Origin: CAMLHP01 sp035759745
GTDB lineage: Bacteria; Gemmatimonadota; Gemmatimonadetes; Gemmatimonadales; GWC2-71-9
DNA: 19,295 nucleotides
Direction of reading: 5' to 3'
NCBI GenBank assembly: GCA_035759745.1
Contig: DASTUF010000109.1
Location: forward strand, 1 to 19,295
This document shows positions 1 through 7,260 of the stretch, piece after piece (position 1 is the first letter of the stretch; each line of letters opens with the position of its first letter). Below the pieces are notes generated by a model. The model saw only the letters and a program-made list of their open reading frames with translations. It had not been told where the DNA came from and ran no database searches. The translations under genes and the position numbers were made by a program.

Positions 1-398
1 TAATACACGCCCGCAGGTTGGTGCACAGATGGCTTGACGACGAAGCCGGAGTCGTCGAGCGCGAAGTCGGCAAGCGCCAGGCCGTACCAGGGCCAGGGCC
101 AGTCGTCGGGCGCGCGGAAGATCGCCTCGTCGAAGGCAGCCTGGGCGGCGTCGAGGTGCGCGCGGCCTTCATCGGTACCGGCGAGCCTGAGCTGCTCGAC
201 ACCGAGCCAGAGGGACTGCATCGCTTCGTCGCGAGTGCCGCTTGCAAGCGCGACCGAAGGCTCGGTTGTCGAGTCGGCGGTCAGGTAGCGGGAAAGCGCG
301 ACGCGGGCGGCGGGGGATTGGGCGTGTGCCAAGGGCACAGGGTACAGCAGTAGTATAGCGATGAGGTAGATAGCGCCTGGTGTCCTTGTCGCTCGCAC
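1..398 (-). CDS. Secreted protein, N-terminal part only (runs off the window)
   Basis: An open frame reads leftward from a GTG at 398-396 to the window edge, giving 132 codons without a stop. A good ribosome binding site (GGAGG, about 8 nt upstream) sets the start. Residues 1-27 form a Sec signal peptide: arginines near the N-terminus, the hydrophobic run IYLIAILLLYPVPLA, then a likely cleavage after AHA or AHAQ. The mature part is rich in Ala, Asp and Leu with helical pattern (MQSLWLGVEQLRLAG, then FDEAIFRAPDDWPWPWYGLALA), which resembles the repeat segments of TPR-type periplasmic proteins. That resemblance is inference; I do not recognise the family. The gene lies downstream of trpE on the same strand, 133 bp away. 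A plain ATG-only search would miss it. Confidence 0.72.
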   Translation of the reverse strand, partial: MRATRTPGAIYLIAILLLYPVPLAHAQSPAARVALSRYLTADSTTEPSVALASGTRDEAMQSLWLGVEQLRLAGTDEGRAHLDAAQAAFDEAIFRAPDDWPWPWYGLALADFALDDSGFVVKPSVHQPAGVY

Positions 399-417
399 CG
401 CTGCCTCCCTCCGGCGG

Positions 418-483
418 CTCGGCCTGCGGTGAGGCCCAGCGGTCGTCGATCAGTTTGAGATCGCGTAGGGCCTCACCGCCGAG
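418..483 (-). other. Long imperfect hairpin between trpE and the next gene
   Basis: Bases 418-437 pair with 468-483: 16 base pairs with a 4-nt bulge (CCTG, in the left arm) and a 30-nt loop. It lies 49 nt past the trpE stop and about 20 nt before the GTG of the next gene on the same strand. No U-run follows it, so it is a poor intrinsic terminator. It could instead be a structure in the leader of the secreted-protein gene. The function is not known. Confidence 0.5.
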
Positions 484-531
484 CACGCCGCCTTTGGGAG
501 GCATCGGCGCTCGCGGGGCCCAGGTCAGGCG

Positions 532-2028
532 TCAGCCGCTCGCCAACTGCAGCGCTATCAGCACCGCGCGCGCTTTCGCTTCGGTCTCCTTCAGTTCATT
601 CTCGGGTACCGAGTCCGCCACGATTCCCGCGCCGGCCTGGACCCACGCCTTGCCACCCTTGATGACGGCCGTGCGAATGGCGATGGCGGTGTCGAGGTTC
701 TTCCCGCCCCAGCCTATGTAACCTATCGCCCCGGCGTAGGGTCCGCGGCGCACTGGCTCCATCTCATCGATCAATTGCATGGCGCGGACCTTGGGTGCAC
801 CGGACACGGTGCCGGCGGGAAAGGCCGCGGCCAGCGCGTCGAGCGCGGTCCTGCCCTCCGCCAGCTTCCCGCGCACTTCGCTCACTATGTGCATCACGTG
901 CGAGTAGCGCTCGATGGTCATGAAGACAGGGACGTCAACAGTACCATAGGCTGACACATGGCCGACGTCGTTGCGTCCGAGATCCACCAGCATCAGGTGC
1001 TCGGCGCGCTCCTTGGGATCGGCGAGGAGTTCCTGCTCGAGGGCGAGGTCTTCCGCCTCGGTGGCACCACGGGGGCGGGTGCCAGCGATGGGACGCACGG
1101 TCACTACGTCGTCCTCCACCCGCACCAGCACTTCGGGCGAGCTGCCCACCAGGTGGAAGTCATCGAGCTGCAGCAGGAACAAATAGGGCGCGGGGTTGAG
1201 GGCGCGGAGGTAGCGGTAGGCCAGCAGCGGGTCAGGAGCAGGGACCTCGAATCGGCGCGACAGGACGGCCTGGAAGATGTCTCCGGCGCGGATGTGGTCC
1301 TTGAGCTGGGCGACATGATCGACGAACCAGGATTCAGCGGGCACCTGCGGTGCAGCGGACGCCGCGGGCGTAGCGGGAGGCTTCGCCTCAGCGGAATGTG
1401 AGAGCGAGAGGTGGGGGAGTTCCGTCGGCGTGTTGAGGCGTTCGGTCCAGTCGGCTATGTGCTGGACGGCGTTATCGTAAGCAGTGTCGAGGTCGTGGTC
1501 CTCCGCCACCCGCACGTTGGCGATGATGAGGGCGCGGTGGTGGAGGTTGTCGAACGCCACCACGGTGTCCGCGATCATCACGACCGCGTCAGGAATATCC
1601 CGGTCGTCGGGCGGACCGCTGCCAAGCTGCTCCAGCGAGCGTACGATGTCGTAGCCCAGAAACCCCACGGCGCCACCGGTGAACCGGGGAAGCCCTGGCA
1701 CAACTGCCGGCACCGCCTGGCGCATGATGCCGGCGAGATGATCGAGCGGCGCCACGTCGCCCGGCTGAGACTGCCAGCCGACCAGCGGGGTCCAGCGCTC
1801 CACCTTGCTCCCGCGATAGCGCCAGGCTTCCGAGGGCTCTGTGGCCAGGAAGGTGTAGCGGGCCCAGCGCTCGCCGCCCTCCAGCGATTCCAGCAGGAAG
1901 CCGAAGCCGCCGCGATGGAGCCGAGCGAAGGCAGCGACGGGCGTCACCGTATCGAGGACCAGTTCCGCGACCAGCGGCACGACCGCTCCCGGGCACGCGA
2001 GCGTCCGGAACTGCTCGAGGCTCAGCAT
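532..2028 (-). CDS. trpE: Anthranilate synthase component I (TrpE)
   Basis: This cytoplasmic enzyme makes anthranilate from chorismate with ammonia supplied by TrpG, the first step of tryptophan synthesis. It has 498 aa, the usual length. The N-terminal domain carries the LLES tryptophan feedback motif (about residues 45-48) followed by GGERWARYTF, and later GGAVGFLGYD. The C-terminal chorismate-binding domain holds GDIFQAVLSRRF, PIAGTRPRG, DPKERAEHLMLVDLGRND, HIVSEVRG, FPAGTVSGAPKVRAM and QAGAGIVADSVPENE. I chose the ATG at 2028 because it overlaps the TGA of the preceding lipoprotein gene (TGATG), which implies translational coupling; a GTG three bases earlier is the alternative. No trpG or other trp gene adjoins it in the window. 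The intact LLES motif suggests feedback inhibition. PabB is less likely because of LLES. Confidence 0.93.
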   Translation of the reverse strand: MLSLEQFRTLACPGAVVPLVAELVLDTVTPVAAFARLHRGGFGFLLESLEGGERWARYTFLATEPSEAWRYRGSKVERWTPLVGWQSQPGDVAPLDHLAGIMRQAVPAVVPGLPRFTGGAVGFLGYDIVRSLEQLGSGPPDDRDIPDAVVMIADTVVAFDNLHHRALIIANVRVAEDHDLDTAYDNAVQHIADWTERLNTPTELPHLSLSHSAEAKPPATPAASAAPQVPAESWFVDHVAQLKDHIRAGDIFQAVLSRRFEVPAPDPLLAYRYLRALNPAPYLFLLQLDDFHLVGSSPEVLVRVEDDVVTVRPIAGTRPRGATEAEDLALEQELLADPKERAEHLMLVDLGRNDVGHVSAYGTVDVPVFMTIERYSHVMHIVSEVRGKLAEGRTALDALAAAFPAGTVSGAPKVRAMQLIDEMEPVRRGPYAGAIGYIGWGGKNLDTAIAIRTAVIKGGKAWVQAGAGIVADSVPENELKETEAKARAVLIALQLASG

Positions 2029-2618
2029 CACCGCGGCGCCGCGACGAGGTAGGTGCCGGGCTGGCTGATCGTGGCGCGCAGGAGGTCAGTGCCGGGTCGG
2101 TGCGATGTCATGAAGGCAACCTGTTCCGCCTCGAGCCGGCCGATGGCGAGAGTGCGCTCGAAGGCGATGTTGCTGCCGTGGGTCACGCGGGCCTCGGCGG
2201 GGGCGAGGAAGTGAACCGCGTAGTGAAAGGTGAGCTGGGCACTGGTGAAGGCGCGGCTGGTCTCGATGGTGACGCCATAGAGACCGGGGAGCGGGCGGAC
2301 GCTGATGGTGACATCGGAGCCGCCGGCGAATGCGAGCGAGTCGAAGCGGACTTCGGCGAACACGGCGTTGTCGGGGAATCCGTGCCGCACCACCACGGTG
2401 CGGGGCACCCCGGCCTGAGCGGTGACTGTGGTATCGGAAGGCTGGGCACCGGCGACTTCGAGTTCCAGGACCGCGGCGGCCGGCAGGGTGCCGAGGGTGG
2501 TGCCGCTCTCGCCCGGGAGGGGCGCGGGCTCGGCCCGGCGCCTGCCGCCGCAGGCCGCCAGCAGCAGGATGCAACAGGACAGGATGATGCCGCGTTTCGC
2601 CGAGCTTGCCCTGCTCAC
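2028..2618 (-). CDS. Small lipoprotein of unknown function, coupled to trpE
   Basis: The protein has 196 aa from a GTG start at 2618, preceded by GGGGG at 4-8 nt. The N-terminus is a lipoprotein signal: Lys-Arg at 8-9, hydrophobic IILSCCILLL, then the lipobox LAAC with the modified cysteine at residue 23. The remainder is mostly beta-rich (TVTAQAGVPRTVVVRHGF, FDSLAFAGGSDVTISVRPL, LTFHYAVHFLAP) and may be an Ig-like or immunoglobulin-fold domain; this is inference. An in-frame ATG lies further upstream, but starting there would add a low-complexity, Pro- and Ala-rich tail and hide the signal peptide, so I rejected it. It is transcribed ahead of trpE and shares the TGATG overlap. I do not recognise the family. 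A link to tryptophan metabolism is not suggested by the protein itself. Confidence 0.75.
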   Translation of the reverse strand: MSRASSAKRGIILSCCILLLAACGGRRRAEPAPLPGESGTTLGTLPAAAVLELEVAGAQPSDTTVTAQAGVPRTVVVRHGFPDNAVFAEVRFDSLAFAGGSDVTISVRPLPGLYGVTIETSRAFTSAQLTFHYAVHFLAPAEARVTHGSNIAFERTLAIGRLEAEQVAFMTSHRPGTDLLRATISQPGTYLVAAPR

Positions 2619-2641
2619 CGCACCCCCGAATATTCCGCCCA
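2619..2641. promoter_or_regulatory. 23-bp divergent gap with a central 8-bp palindrome
   Basis: Only 23 bp separate the GTG of the leftward lipoprotein gene from the ATG of the rightward barrel gene. The perfect palindrome GAATATTC at 2628-2635 sits almost at the middle, in an otherwise GC-rich stretch. There is no room for both promoters here, so at least one must lie inside the opposite gene or the transcripts have very short leaders. The palindrome might be an operator; this is inference. Confidence 0.4.
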
Positions 2642-4741
2642 ATGACGCTGCGCCCACTGATCCTCCGCTCGCTGAGTTTGCTGTTGCCGGGAGTGCTGGC
2701 CGGGGCGACGCTGCTGGACGCCCAGGACTGGAATTCGGCCGCGGCGCTCGACCTGGCTCGGAGCGGTGCTGCGGCACGGGACCGCGCGCTGGCGGACTCG
2801 TCGCTCACCAGCTACCACACGACAGCCCGCGGGTTCGTCTTCTTCCAGGCGCAGGTGGGCGAGGAGGGACTGCGCGAGCCGCCCCGCCTGGTGAAGGCGG
2901 ACCAGCTGGTGGTGGAAGTGTATTGGCGCGCCCCGAACCAGAGCAAGCAGGTGGTGATCGGCTGGCGCGACGGGAATTACCTGCCCACCGACATCAGCTA
3001 CCACCGCGATCATCTCGGCATCGTCACCAACAACTTCGGGGAGCAGATCCGGATCGGCGAAGGCGATGAGGTGCGGGATGTGCCGCATCCCCTTTCGGCC
3101 CGGGGGCTGGACCTGTACGACTTCGCGCTCACCGACTCGCTGACGGTGCAGGGAGCAGGTGGCACGGTGCGGCTCAGGGCACTCTCGGTGCGGCCGAAGG
3201 ACTTCGGCGCACCGAGGGTGGTGGGGACGCTGTTCCTCGATGTGGCCACATCGCAACTGGTACGGTTCCGCTTCAGCTTCACGCCGGCGTCATACCTCGA
3301 TTCGCAACTGGAAGACATCTCGATCACGCTGGAGAGCGCCAACTGGGATGGGCGCTACTGGCTGCCGTGGCGTCAGTCGATCGAGATCCGGCGGCGGTTC
3401 AGCTGGCTGGACTTCCCGGCGCGGGGGATCATCCGGGGGCGCTGGGAAATCGGCGACTACGAGTTCAACGTGCCCCTGCCGGACCAGCTCTTCACCGGCT
3501 TCAGCATCGCGGGGCTGCGGCAGCCGGGTGGGCCGGACTCGCTGTTCCACGAGCCTATCGACGAAGCGGTGCAGGGGGTGAGCCGCCCGCTCGAGGCCGA
3601 AGAGATGGCGGCATTGCGCGCGGATGTGGAGCGGATCGCGGGTGCGACGCTGCTGAGCGGGCTGCCGAGTTCGCGGATCGGTGGCGGCGGTGTGAGCGAC
3701 CTGGTGAAGGTGAACCGGGTGCAGGGACTGGCGCTGGGTGCTCGCGCCGTCATCGGGCTGGGACGCAACCGGGTCCAGCTGCGCCCGGCGATCGGCATCG
3801 GCACTTCGGACGAACGGGTGACCGGCGGGCTGGAGTTGAGGCTGGGGCAGGGCGCGACGCAGATCTCGGCGCTGGCCCGGCGGGCGGTGACGGATGTGGG
3901 AGACACGCCGGTGATCGCGCCGGCGCTCAACTCGATCCTGGCCCAGGAATTCGGCCAGGACTATGGCGACTACTACCTGCTGGATGAGGCACGGCTGGGG
4001 GTGCGCCAGCGACTGGGCGGGCGGCACGCGGTGGAACTCAGTGGAGCGCGGCAGCGCGCGAGGCCGATGGAGCTTCGCTACCAGCCGGCGCACGGCACCT
4101 ATCGTCCCAACCCGGCGCTGGGCGGCGACGGGGCGTACTCGGTTGGCAGGCTCCTGGTGGAGCGGGGCGGACGAGGCGGGGTGGCCACCACGGGCGACGT
4201 GACGGGCTCGGTGGCGCTCGAGGGCGGAACCGGACCCACCGACTACCTCCGAGCGACCGTAGAGGCGGAGCTGAAGTACCCGGTAGGAGGATCCGAGTTA
4301 CTTGTGGCGCTCAGGGGTGGCACAGCGAGTGCTGGGCTGCCCGACTACCGCAGCTTCGTGCTGGGTGGGCGAAGCACGCTGCTGGGCGAGCCGTTCCGGG
4401 CGTTCGGCGGCAGGCACATGGCGCTGGGGCGCGTCGAATGGCGGTTCCAGGCGCCGGTACCGGCGATCCCGCTGGGGTCGTTTGCGTCGACGGGGCGGGA
4501 GATGACGGTGGCGCCGTTCTTCGCGGCAGGATGGACGGGTGGACGGATTGACGGGCAGCTGGACGGCTCGGCGGCTGGACGGCTCGTGCCGTGGACGGAG
4601 TCAGACGGGCTCAGGCCGGTGGCGGGGGTGGCGCTGGAGCTGTTCATGCAGCTGATCCGGGTGGAAGCGGGGGTGGCGCTGCGTACCGGGGAGATCGGCT
4701 TCACGGTCGACATCAACCGGGAGTGGTGGGGAGCGCTCTAA
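2642..4741 (+). CDS. Outer-membrane beta-barrel protein, surface-antigen (Omp85) type C-terminus
   Basis: The protein has 699 aa from the ATG at 2642. Residues 1-28 form a signal peptide (LRPLILRSLSLLLPGVLAG, cleavage near LDAQ). The N-terminal half (about 30-300) is a periplasmic domain with LolA-like or outer-membrane-lipoprotein-sorting character: alternating strands such as VVGTLFLDVATSQLVRFRFS and YWLPWRQSIEIRRRF. The C-terminal half (about 330-699) is amphipathic strands of a barrel. Near the C-terminus, YRSFVLGGRSTLLGEPFRA followed by LGRVEWRFQAPV matches the surface-antigen pattern of BamA, TamA and ShlB (LGG, LRG, then E-Y-R). It ends in strand EIGFTVDINREWW. A role in export or surface assembly is inferred. 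A loop at about residues 631-653 is coded by an 8-bp tandem repeat. A heptamer array starts 8 bp past the stop. Confidence 0.8.
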   Translation: MTLRPLILRSLSLLLPGVLAGATLLDAQDWNSAAALDLARSGAAARDRALADSSLTSYHTTARGFVFFQAQVGEEGLREPPRLVKADQLVVEVYWRAPNQSKQVVIGWRDGNYLPTDISYHRDHLGIVTNNFGEQIRIGEGDEVRDVPHPLSARGLDLYDFALTDSLTVQGAGGTVRLRALSVRPKDFGAPRVVGTLFLDVATSQLVRFRFSFTPASYLDSQLEDISITLESANWDGRYWLPWRQSIEIRRRFSWLDFPARGIIRGRWEIGDYEFNVPLPDQLFTGFSIAGLRQPGGPDSLFHEPIDEAVQGVSRPLEAEEMAALRADVERIAGATLLSGLPSSRIGGGGVSDLVKVNRVQGLALGARAVIGLGRNRVQLRPAIGIGTSDERVTGGLELRLGQGATQISALARRAVTDVGDTPVIAPALNSILAQEFGQDYGDYYLLDEARLGVRQRLGGRHAVELSGARQRARPMELRYQPAHGTYRPNPALGGDGAYSVGRLLVERGGRGGVATTGDVTGSVALEGGTGPTDYLRATVEAELKYPVGGSELLVALRGGTASAGLPDYRSFVLGGRSTLLGEPFRAFGGRHMALGRVEWRFQAPVPAIPLGSFASTGREMTVAPFFAAGWTGGRIDGQLDGSAAGRLVPWTESDGLRPVAGVALELFMQLIRVEAGVALRTGEIGFTVDINREWWGAL
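4532..4599 (+). repeat. 8-bp tandem repeat inside the barrel-protein gene
   Basis: Units are TGGACGGG, TGGACGGA, TTGACGGG, then a 4-nt break, then TGGACGGC, TCGGCGGC, TGGACGGC, TCGTGCCG and TGGACGGA. The period is 8 throughout except for the break. It codes for about residues 631-653, a Gly/Asp-rich loop between two barrel strands near the C-terminus. The total length of 68 bp is not a multiple of three, but the frame is kept. Confidence 0.75.
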
Positions 4742-4749
4742 CAACTAGT

Positions 4750-4812
4750 GGGAAGTGGGAAGTGGGAAGTGGGAAGTGGGAAGTGGAGAGTGAGAAGTGA
4801 GAAGTGAGAGGT
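4750..4812 (+). repeat. Heptamer array 1 (GGGAAGT, nine units)
   Basis: Five perfect GGGAAGT units are followed by four decayed ones (GGAGAGT, GAGAAGT, GAGAAGT, GAGAGGT), 63 bp in all. It begins 8 bp after the stop of the barrel-protein gene and ends 43 bp before the PilB start. The perfect units fit the G-quadruplex pattern G3-N4-G3-N4-G3-N4-G3 on the strand that is sense for both flanking genes. The decay runs from left to right. Confidence 0.95.
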
Positions 4813-4855
4813 AGGGTGGTAGTTTTAGGGTTGGCTATCTGAACCGGGATGGGGC

Positions 4856-7096
4856 ATGCATTTCACTGATGAATGGCTGGCGCCGACGCTGGAACCCCTG
4901 TTGCCGGCGGACTCGCTGGCGTCGCTGCGCGCGGGGACACCGGCGGGCAGCTCGCTCTGGGAAGCGGTGGTCAAGCGGCGGCTGCTGACCGATGACCAGG
5001 TGCTCGAGGCGGCGGCGGCGCGGTTCCGGATGCCGGTGCTGCCTCCGGGCGCGCCAGCCCAGGCCGTCACCGACGTGATCAGTGAGTCGGTGGCGCGCCG
5101 GTTCAATGTCCTGCCGTTCCGCATCTCCGATTCCCATCTCGACGTCGCCACCTTCAATCCCTTCGATCTCGACGCCGAGAAGGGGCTGGCCTTTGCCAGC
5201 GGCCGCGACGTGCGGCTGCACCTGGCGAGCCCGTCGCAGATCCGGGAGGGGCTGAGCGTGCTCTTCCCCAGCGAGGATGCGGTGGCCAAGCTGCTGGGCG
5301 GGCTGGATCGCGGCGCCTCGGTGGAGCAGCTGGAGGACGAGAGCGACGACATCGGCGCTTCGGCGGAGGAGGCGAGCCACGCACCTATCGTCCGGCTGGT
5401 GGACATGATGCTGGCGGACGGGATCGCGAGCCGCGCGAGCGACGTCCACGTGGAGCCGATCGAGGGCGGCGTGGCGGTGCGTTACCGGATCGATGGCGTG
5501 CTGCGGCAAGTCATGAAGGTCCCGCGCTCGGCCGGGATCCCGCTGATTTCGCGGCTCAAGATCATGTCGGGGCTGGACATCGCGGACCGGCGCCGACCAC
5601 AGGACGGCCGGGCGCGGGTGTCGGTGAATGGACAGCCGGTGGACCTGCGGGTCTCCTCGCTGCCGTCGGCCACGGGCGAGAAGGTGGTCATCCGGATCCT
5701 GAACACCGGCGAGACGATCCTCGACCTCACGTCGCTGGGTCTGTTCGACGACGAGCGGCAGCTGGTGACGTCGCTGCTGGATGCCAAGGAAGGCATCCTG
5801 CTGGTGACGGGCCCGACGGGTTCGGGCAAGACGACCACGCTGTACTCGGCCCTGAAGCTGGTGCAGAGCGAAGGGGTCAACATCGTCACCGTGGAAGACC
5901 CGGTGGAGTACAAGCTGGGCGAGAACATCGTGCAGGTGCAGGTGCAGGAGAAGTCGGGCCTGACCTTCGCGACGGCGCTGCGGTCGATCCTGCGGCAGGA
6001 TCCCGACGTGGTGCTGGTGGGCGAAATCCGCGACGCGGAAACGGCGCAGATCGCGGTGCAGGCGTCGCTGACCGGCCACCTGGTGCTGAGCACGCTCCAC
6101 ACCAACGACGCGGCCAACGCGGTGACGCGCCTGGTGGACATCGGGGTGGAGTCGTACAAGCTGGCTTCGGCGCTGCGCGGGATCATCGCGCAGCGGCTGC
6201 TGCGGCGGCTGTGCCTCAACTGCCGGACGACCGAGGGCGTCGTGGTTCCGGAGAAGCTGCGGCGCTACCTGGGCAACGACGCGAAGCTGTACCGTGCGGT
6301 GGGCTGCGCGGACTGCGCGTCCACCGGCTACCGGGGACGGCTGGCCATCGTCGAAACGATGGTGATGTCGCGGGAGCTCGAGGCGCTGGTGGGTGAAGGT
6401 GCCACGGCGGACAAGCTGCGGGCACAGGCCCGGGGCGCCGGCATGCGCAACCTGTTCGAGAGCGGCCTGCGACACGTCGCGGCGGGGCACACGACGATCG
6501 ATGAACTGCTGCGAGTGACCGAAGTGCCGTCGGAGCCTTCGGCTCCGACAGTCAAGAGTCGAGAGTCGCGAGATGCGGGGCGTGAGGCGCGAGGCGCGGG
6601 GCGTGAGGCGCGAGCGGGGCAGGTTGCGGTGCGTGAGGATGATGCGCTGCTGGGCTTCGACCTGCTGGAAGACGGCGCGGGCGAAGCGGTGGCGCCAGTC
6701 GCAGCGCCCGAGGGGAAGGGCACGGTGCTGCTGGTGGAAGACGAGGATAGTCTGCGGCTGGTGATCCGGGACCTGCTGGAACGCGAGGGCTATCGTGTCG
6801 CCGAGGCGGTGGACGGGGTCCAGGCGCTGGACCAGGTGGACCGGGTGGCGCCCGACGCGCTGATCCTCGACCTGAACCTGCCGAGGCTGGACGGGTACAG
6901 CGTGCTGCAGCAGCTGCGTTCGCGGCCGCAGACGGCGGACCTGCTGGTGATGGTGCTGACCGCGAAGGGGGATGAGGACAACGAGGTCAAGGTGTTCGAG
7001 CTTGGCGCCGACGACTTCCTGCAGAAGCCGTTCCGGGCCCGTGCGCTGGCGGCGCGACTCGACGCCTTGCTCGCGCGGCGGAAACCTGCTTCTTGA
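4856..7096 (+). CDS. PilB/GspE-type assembly ATPase fused to a response-regulator receiver domain
   Basis: The 746-aa protein has an MshEN-like N-terminal domain (about 5-140), then the hexameric motor ATPase of type IV pili or type II secretion (about 170-557). The ATPase shows ASDVHVEP, Walker A GPTGSGKT at 319-326 (Lys325), Asp box TVEDPVEY at 345-352, Walker B DVVLVGEIRD with Glu390, His box GHLVLSTLHTNDA, and a zinc tetracysteine C453, C456, C484, C487. The family normally ends near LLRVTE (551-556). Here a Glu/Arg/Gly-rich linker (about 558-590) leads into a complete receiver domain (about 622-743) with acidic pair Glu628-Asp629, phospho-acceptor Asp672, Thr702 and Lys724. The ATPase acts at the cytoplasmic face, powering pilin or pseudopilin assembly. 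Receiver control of the motor is inference. The start follows a G-rich site. Whether it is PilB or GspE is undecided. Confidence 0.93.
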   Translation: MHFTDEWLAPTLEPLLPADSLASLRAGTPAGSSLWEAVVKRRLLTDDQVLEAAAARFRMPVLPPGAPAQAVTDVISESVARRFNVLPFRISDSHLDVATFNPFDLDAEKGLAFASGRDVRLHLASPSQIREGLSVLFPSEDAVAKLLGGLDRGASVEQLEDESDDIGASAEEASHAPIVRLVDMMLADGIASRASDVHVEPIEGGVAVRYRIDGVLRQVMKVPRSAGIPLISRLKIMSGLDIADRRRPQDGRARVSVNGQPVDLRVSSLPSATGEKVVIRILNTGETILDLTSLGLFDDERQLVTSLLDAKEGILLVTGPTGSGKTTTLYSALKLVQSEGVNIVTVEDPVEYKLGENIVQVQVQEKSGLTFATALRSILRQDPDVVLVGEIRDAETAQIAVQASLTGHLVLSTLHTNDAANAVTRLVDIGVESYKLASALRGIIAQRLLRRLCLNCRTTEGVVVPEKLRRYLGNDAKLYRAVGCADCASTGYRGRLAIVETMVMSRELEALVGEGATADKLRAQARGAGMRNLFESGLRHVAAGHTTIDELLRVTEVPSEPSAPTVKSRESRDAGREARGAGREARAGQVAVREDDALLGFDLLEDGAGEAVAPVAAPEGKGTVLLVEDEDSLRLVIRDLLEREGYRVAEAVDGVQALDQVDRVAPDALILDLNLPRLDGYSVLQQLRSRPQTADLLVMVLTAKGDEDNEVKVFELGADDFLQKPFRARALAARLDALLARRKPAS
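6529..6549 (+). other. Perfect hairpin at the PilB-REC junction
   Basis: GTCGGAGCC (6529-6537), loop TTC, then its exact complement GGCTCCGAC (6541-6549): 9 GC-rich pairs around a triloop. It codes for residues 558-565, immediately after the LLRVTE that usually closes the ATPase. It has the form of an intergenic hairpin and shares the TTC loop with the 7805-7819 and 12422-12436 repeats. No U-run follows. Confidence 0.85.
6556..6618 (+). repeat. Heptamer array 2, translated as the PilB-REC linker
   Basis: Nine 7-bp units, 63 bp: GAGTCGA, GAGTCGC, GAGATGC, GGGGCGT, GAGGCGC, GAGGCGC, GGGGCGT, GAGGCGC, GAGCGGG. Three units make 21 bp, so the protein shows a 7-residue repeat (AGREARG, AGREARA). 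Unit count and length equal those of array 1. The G-rich strand is the coding strand. Confidence 0.88.
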
Positions 7097-7109
7097 GCCT
7101 CCGTCGCAT

Positions 7110-7243
7110 GCGCCACTCGCACTGTCGCTGCTTCGCTTGCGACACTCGCACTGTCGCTCCCTCTGGCGCGCCGCTGGAGGCAGGGACAGACCGCTTTCGG
7201 GCCACCGCGGTCGCGCCGTCGTGAGCGACAGCACGAGTGGCGC
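7110..7243. repeat. Intergenic inverted and direct repeat after the PilB-REC gene
   Basis: Bases 7110-7129 and 7224-7243 are inverted copies, matching at 18 of 20 positions. An exact 16-bp direct copy of the left arm (CACTCGCACTGTCGCT) lies at 7114-7129 and 7143-7158. A hairpin TGTCGC/GCGACA (7123-7128 with 7139-7144) sits inside. The gap between the two flanking genes (7097-7260) is almost filled by this structure. It has no transposase, and looks like a REP or small palindromic element. Confidence 0.7.
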
Positions 7244-7260
7244 GCCAAGATTGGGTAGCA

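Noticed and set aside
418..483. Intrinsic terminator or Trp attenuator for trpE
   Set aside because: No U-run follows the hairpin, it lies downstream of trpE rather than in its leader, and no Trp-rich leader peptide is seen.
169..504. An ATG-started minus-strand frame of 111 codons over the left end
   Set aside because: Its frame conflicts with the GTG frame at 398, which has a signal peptide and a good ribosome binding site. Its own product is Arg/Pro-rich with no motif.
4750..4812. A CRISPR array
   Set aside because: The units are 7 bp, contiguous and without spacers, and no cas gene is near. The other heptamer arrays fail for the same reason.
4813..4855. A promoter for the PilB-REC gene (TATCTG at 4836-4841)
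   Set aside because: No acceptable -35 box lies 16-18 bp upstream; the neighbouring bases are the tail of the heptamer array.
7110..7243. Insertion sequence ends
   Set aside because: The interval is 134 bp with no transposase frame and no visible target-site duplication; at most a non-autonomous repeat.
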